Shown here: positions 6,904 to 9,399 of the stretch, in pieces
Layout of the letters: every line of letters begins with the position of its first letter
Position numbering within the stretch: position 1 is the stretch's first letter
NCBI GenBank assembly: GCA_020049615.1
Contig: JAIFKN010000093.1
Coordinates: forward strand, 1-9,399
Direction: 5' to 3'
DNA: 9,399 nt
Source: a bacterium
GTDB lineage: Bacteria > Planctomycetota > UBA11346
Made by a program: the position numbers and the translations under genes
The notes under the pieces: model-generated
What the model saw: the letters and a program-made list of their open reading frames with translations, nothing else
What the model was told of the DNA's origin: nothing
The model's database searches: none

Positions 6904-7350
6904 TCACGGCGCGTCGATCATGCGCTGCAGGATGCCCCACAGCCTGTCAGTACGTCGGCGGTCGCTCAACCAGCGCGGCGAGACCTCCAGACCGTGCCGG
7001 CGCTCGGCTGTCTCAGCTTCGCGCAGGGCGCTGGCCACATGCCGATGAGACGCCGGGATGGTCTCGCCATCGCGAGGCAGCAGATCATCGACCTCGCGCA
7101 GGCCCAGCACGCGCAGACCGCCCTCGACGCCGAGCAGCGCCATAATTTCTACGCGGCACTGCGCGACGAGCAGGGCAGCGATGACGCGGCGGTCTTGCTC
7201 CGACAGCACATCGTGCCGCTTGAGGCTGCGAATGAGCATGTCCATGTCCGCGCCTCTTGAGGCGGCGTTGGAGAGCAGGTCGGCACGGATGCGCGCCCGC
7301 TCGACTTCATCGGGGACGGCTGGTTCTGGGACGGTTGGTTCGGTGGTCAT
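6904..7350 (-). CDS. Hypothetical phage protein, 148 residues
   Basis: Unrecognised small protein. It starts at an ATG overlapping the upstream stop as ATGA and has a clear AAGGAA site. The product is charged and mostly helical by composition: an acidic Pro/Glu-rich N-terminus (residues 1-20), a helix with RADLLSNAASRG, a hydrophobic helix with VIAALLVAQCRVEIMALLG near 61-79, and a basic C-terminus with WLSDRRRTDRLWGIL. No catalytic or metal-binding motif is visible. Just after its TGA the overlapping -1 frame reads 21 more sensible codons to a TAG at 6842-6844. The true C-terminus may therefore be longer if a base is missing near 6908. Its place between the helicase and the regulator suggests an early or replication-module gene. 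Confidence 0.72.
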   Translation of the reverse strand: MTTEPTVPEPAVPDEVERARIRADLLSNAASRGADMDMLIRSLKRHDVLSEQDRRVIAALLVAQCRVEIMALLGVEGGLRVLGLREVDDLLPRDGETIPASHRHVASALREAETAERRHGLEVSPRWLSDRRRTDRLWGILQRMIDAP

Positions 7351-7733
7351 GGGGTGTTCCTTGGCCGGTGGCGTTCGATTTCCGCCACGATCTCCCGGCA
7401 GAGGCCCGTGATGCGGTTGACGGCGGGATCGGGGCTGTGCGTGACCGTGGCGAGGGCAGGCGCGGCCACGGCGAGCAGGTCCAACGCGTCCCGTTGGCGG
7501 GCATCGACCACGTTCCAGACCCGGCGGCGCGGGGTGCGCGGTCGACCGGCCAGCGCCGACCGCGCAGCGGCGAACATGGTGGCATTGCTATGCTGGTGAC
7601 CGCAGGCGCGGAGCGCAGCGACCAGGACGCGAGACGTGGTAACGCCCTCGGAAGCCAGGCGGTCGGCAGCTTCGGCCAGCGGCTCGCCCAGCAGGTCGGG
7701 GCCATCGGGGACGAGAACCACGATGTCATCCAT
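7347..7733 (-). CDS. Hypothetical phage protein, 128 residues
   Basis: I do not recognise a family. The ATG at 7733 overlaps the end of the primase-helicase gene by 8 bases (the TGA is at 7726-7728). It has no clear ribosome binding site of its own, so translation is probably coupled to the upstream gene. The start was chosen because codons before it in this frame read Arg/Pro/Ser-rich text typical of a shadow frame. The product has a short hydrophobic beginning (DIVVLVPDG), an alanine-rich helical stretch with a Cys-Gly-His-Gln-His segment near residues 44-48, a basic RPRTPRRR patch near 70-77, and a helical C-terminus. The basic patch and the helicase neighbour would suit a nucleic-acid-associated role, but that is a guess. 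The stop overlaps the next start as ATGA. Confidence 0.72.
   Translation of the reverse strand: MDDIVVLVPDGPDLLGEPLAEAADRLASEGVTTSRVLVAALRACGHQHSNATMFAAARSALAGRPRTPRRRVWNVVDARQRDALDLLAVAAPALATVTHSPDPAVNRITGLCREIVAEIERHRPRNTP
7357..7362 (-). promoter_or_regulatory. Ribosome binding site for the 148-residue gene
   Basis: AAGGAA lies 6 bases upstream of the ATG at 7350 and inside the end of the preceding gene. It supports this start and independent initiation despite the ATGA overlap. Confidence 0.6.
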
Positions 7734-9399
7734 TGCGCGGCCCGAAGTCGAACGCGTCTTCGTCTGGCGAAGGATCGCTGCGCAGCTTGGCTGCGCGGGG
7801 CGGACGCTGCGGGGGTGTGTTCCGTCTGATCTGCCCGGCGTCATCTGGGGCCAGTACGCCAACCTCGCGAAAGGTCGCCTTGTTCTCATCCCACACCAGG
7901 CCGACCGACAGGCCGGCACCGCGCCCGTGGCGGCACTTCGTGATCTTCATGACGCGGTTGCAGGTCTCGATCCCGCCACCGTTCAAGCGCATCTCACTCG
8001 GCTGAATATTTTCCAGCCACAGAGAGGAGTGGCAGAATCGTGGCCAGGCCGAACCACCAGCCATGGCAGACAGGCTGGCTCCCTTGCTCGTCCCGCGAGG
8101 GTGGGTGGTAACGATGACCGAGCAGCCGGCCTCGCGGGCGCATCGCTTGAGCCGCATCGCGGCAGTGAAGTCGGCCACCCACGGTTCCCGCTCTGGCGCG
8201 GCTGCGGTGATCGGGTCCACGACCACAACGCGGGCACCGGCCTGCGCTTGCCGTTCAACCCAGGCGCAGAGGTCGGGCAGAGATGGCGGTGCATCGTCCT
8301 CTGCCGTGATCCAACGGGCGGCGTCGGCCAGCGCATCGCGATGCCGGGCAAGCGCCTCGCGGGTTCGCGCAGGATTCGCCCGCACCCAGCCATCGTCCGT
8401 CATGTCGGCGCAGCCGTCGAGGTGCGCGAGCAGGCGGGCCAAGTGGGACCGAGCCTCGTCTTCCAGCATGCGCACGGCGATTCGGCAGCCGGTCGACCGC
8501 CAGAACGAACCCAACTGCAGGACGAGCCAACTTTTCCCGGCTCCTGGGTCGGCGCAGATCAACCCCACGGTGCCGGGCAGGCACATCCGGCTCAGCTTCC
8601 CGATGCGCGGAAGCGGCCAATCCAGCGCCTGCCACCGACCGGCAATGCAGTCCTCGGCCCAGGTGGTCAGTGCAGCAGCTGGGTCGCGTGGCGTAGCTGC
8701 GGCCATGATGTCGCGCACCACCGCCGCCTGCTGCTCTGCGGTCTGAGCGTCCAGGCGCTCGAGCAGATCAGCGAGGTCTTCGCCTTCGGCCAGGTCGAGG
8801 TCGGCCGGATCGATGACGGAGACCCGGCACCCCAGGCCGTCGAGAATGGCGGCGACCTGCTCTGCGTGCTTCCGGCCAGGCTCGTCGCAGTCGGGCCAGA
8901 TGACGCACGCCTTCCCAGCCAGCGCCCGCCAATCATGCCGGTCAGCCTTCCCAGCGCCGCAGCTGGACGTGGTGGCAGGGATGCCGATGTCCCACGCCGC
9001 ATCGCACTTCCGTTCGCCCTCGACCACCAGCACCGTGTCGGTGGCGGCGAGTTCGTCCTGGCGGTAGAGCGGCAGCGTCCCCGATGCGGCCAGCACGGCG
9101 GCGGCCCAGCCACCATCGCACGGGCTGAACTGGCGGAACGTCTTCTTGCCGCTGGCCTGCATGATCCGCGCCACAACCAGGGCGGGCGTAGCCTTCGGCC
9201 CATACCGATGCCACGACTGCACCCTGCCGGCCCGCTCGCAGTACGCGACTACGGCCCGCTTGTCGGCCAGGATCAGCGGTTTGCGCTCGGGTTCGGTCGG
9301 ACGGGTGGGCATGGTACGATCCTCTCTCGGCAGGGCGCGCAGCAGGTCGGCAACTGGCTTCCCCTCGGCCTCGGCGCGCAGGTCCAGCACATGGGCGCG
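7726..9399 (-). CDS. TOPRIM primase / RepA-like helicase fusion, 5' end outside window
   Basis: Phage replication protein that probably makes primers and unwinds DNA at the fork. Residues are counted from the internal ATG at 9312 (528 residues to the stop). A TOPRIM domain lies at about 94-165, with the glutamate of LVVEGE (E99) and the DCD pair (D141, D143). A RecA-fold helicase follows: Walker A ADPGAGKS at 254-261, Walker B RVVVVDP at 361-367, and a VTTHPRG sensor-like motif near 401-407. The arrangement matches phage and plasmid primases joined to an AAA_25/RepA-type ATPase. The ATG at 9312 has a good GAGAGGA site at 9320-9326, but the same frame stays open, with strongly G/C third positions, up to the right edge (there is also a GTG at 9390). 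The real start is therefore probably outside, where a CHC2-type zinc finger would be expected. The stop overlaps the next gene by 8 bases. Family call is firm; start is not. Confidence -1.
   Translation of the reverse strand, partial: RAHVLDLRAEAEGKPVADLLRALPREDRTMPTRPTEPERKPLILADKRAVVAYCERAGRVQSWHRYGPKATPALVVARIMQASGKKTFRQFSPCDGGWAAAVLAASGTLPLYRQDELAATDTVLVVEGERKCDAAWDIGIPATTSSCGAGKADRHDWRALAGKACVIWPDCDEPGRKHAEQVAAILDGLGCRVSVIDPADLDLAEGEDLADLLERLDAQTAEQQAAVVRDIMAAATPRDPAAALTTWAEDCIAGRWQALDWPLPRIGKLSRMCLPGTVGLICADPGAGKSWLVLQLGSFWRSTGCRIAVRMLEDEARSHLARLLAHLDGCADMTDDGWVRANPARTREALARHRDALADAARWITAEDDAPPSLPDLCAWVERQAQAGARVVVVDPITAAAPEREPWVADFTAAMRLKRCAREAGCSVIVTTHPRGTSKGASLSAMAGGSAWPRFCHSSLWLENIQPSEMRLNGGGIETCNRVMKITKCRHGRGAGLSVGLVWDENKATFREVGVLAPDDAGQIRRNTPPQRPPRAAKLRSDPSPDEDAFDFGPRNG
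9320..9326 (-). promoter_or_regulatory. Shine-Dalgarno-like site before internal ATG of the primase-helicase
   Basis: GAGAGGA sits 7 bases upstream of the ATG at 9312 in the primase-helicase frame. It could allow a shorter helicase form, or simply be a chance match inside the gene, because the coding frame continues upstream without a stop. Confidence 0.35.

Noticed and set aside
9310..9312. Taking the ATG at 9312 as the definite start of the primase-helicase
   Set aside because: The same frame continues upstream to the window edge with strong coding bias and no stop, so the gene most likely begins outside.
1..9399. tRNA genes, CRISPR arrays, insertion sequences, attachment sites and rho-independent terminators
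   Set aside because: I saw no cloverleaf-like segment, no spaced repeats, no transposase or recombinase motif, and no GC hairpin followed by a T-run on either strand.

Overview
This is a compact, GC-rich stretch of tailed-phage or prophage-like DNA. Every gene I can support is on the minus strand and is read from the right edge to the left edge. The host is probably a high-GC bacterium that uses Shine-Dalgarno initiation: several starts have AGGA-type sites 7-8 bases upstream, and codon third positions are almost always G or C. I cannot name the host. No tRNA, rRNA, CRISPR array, transposase or integrase is visible.

Layout in order of transcription: (1) a TOPRIM primase fused to a RepA-like RecA-fold helicase (7726-9399), cut by the right edge; (2) two small unknown genes (7347-7733 and 6904-7350), each overlapping its upstream neighbour; (3) a protein with a winged helix at one end and a MerR/excisionase-like helix-turn-helix at the other (6257-6832); (4) a 293-residue protein with a charged helical middle (5364-6245); (5) a giant phage protein that starts at 5359, changes frame near 4535-4541, and then stays open on the minus strand to the left edge. 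The giant frame holds a coiled coil, a Pro/Ala/Gln-rich repeat linker, a RadC-like JAB/JAMM metallopeptidase domain with an intact HxH...D motif, and a long helical C-terminal region like those of large phage virion or polyvalent proteins.

The most interesting point is the reading-frame structure of the giant gene. The first 275 codons (5359 to 4535) are in one frame, and the next section is in the -1 frame. At the crossing lies a textbook X_XXY_YYZ heptamer, C CCA AAC, correctly phased in the upstream frame. Around 2870-2650 the coding signal leaves the giant frame for about 65 codons and then returns. That short segment has its own ATG and ribosome binding site. Two readings compete. Either there is programmed frameshifting plus an embedded gene, or there are one-base losses in C-runs that split what are really two adjacent large genes (about 837 codons, then more than 940 codons) joined by an ATGA stop/start overlap.

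Taken together, the order replication helicase, small genes, DNA-binding regulator, then a giant polydomain protein fits a phage lytic operon. The giant product would be a virion-internal or injected polyvalent protein. That role is inference from family resemblance.
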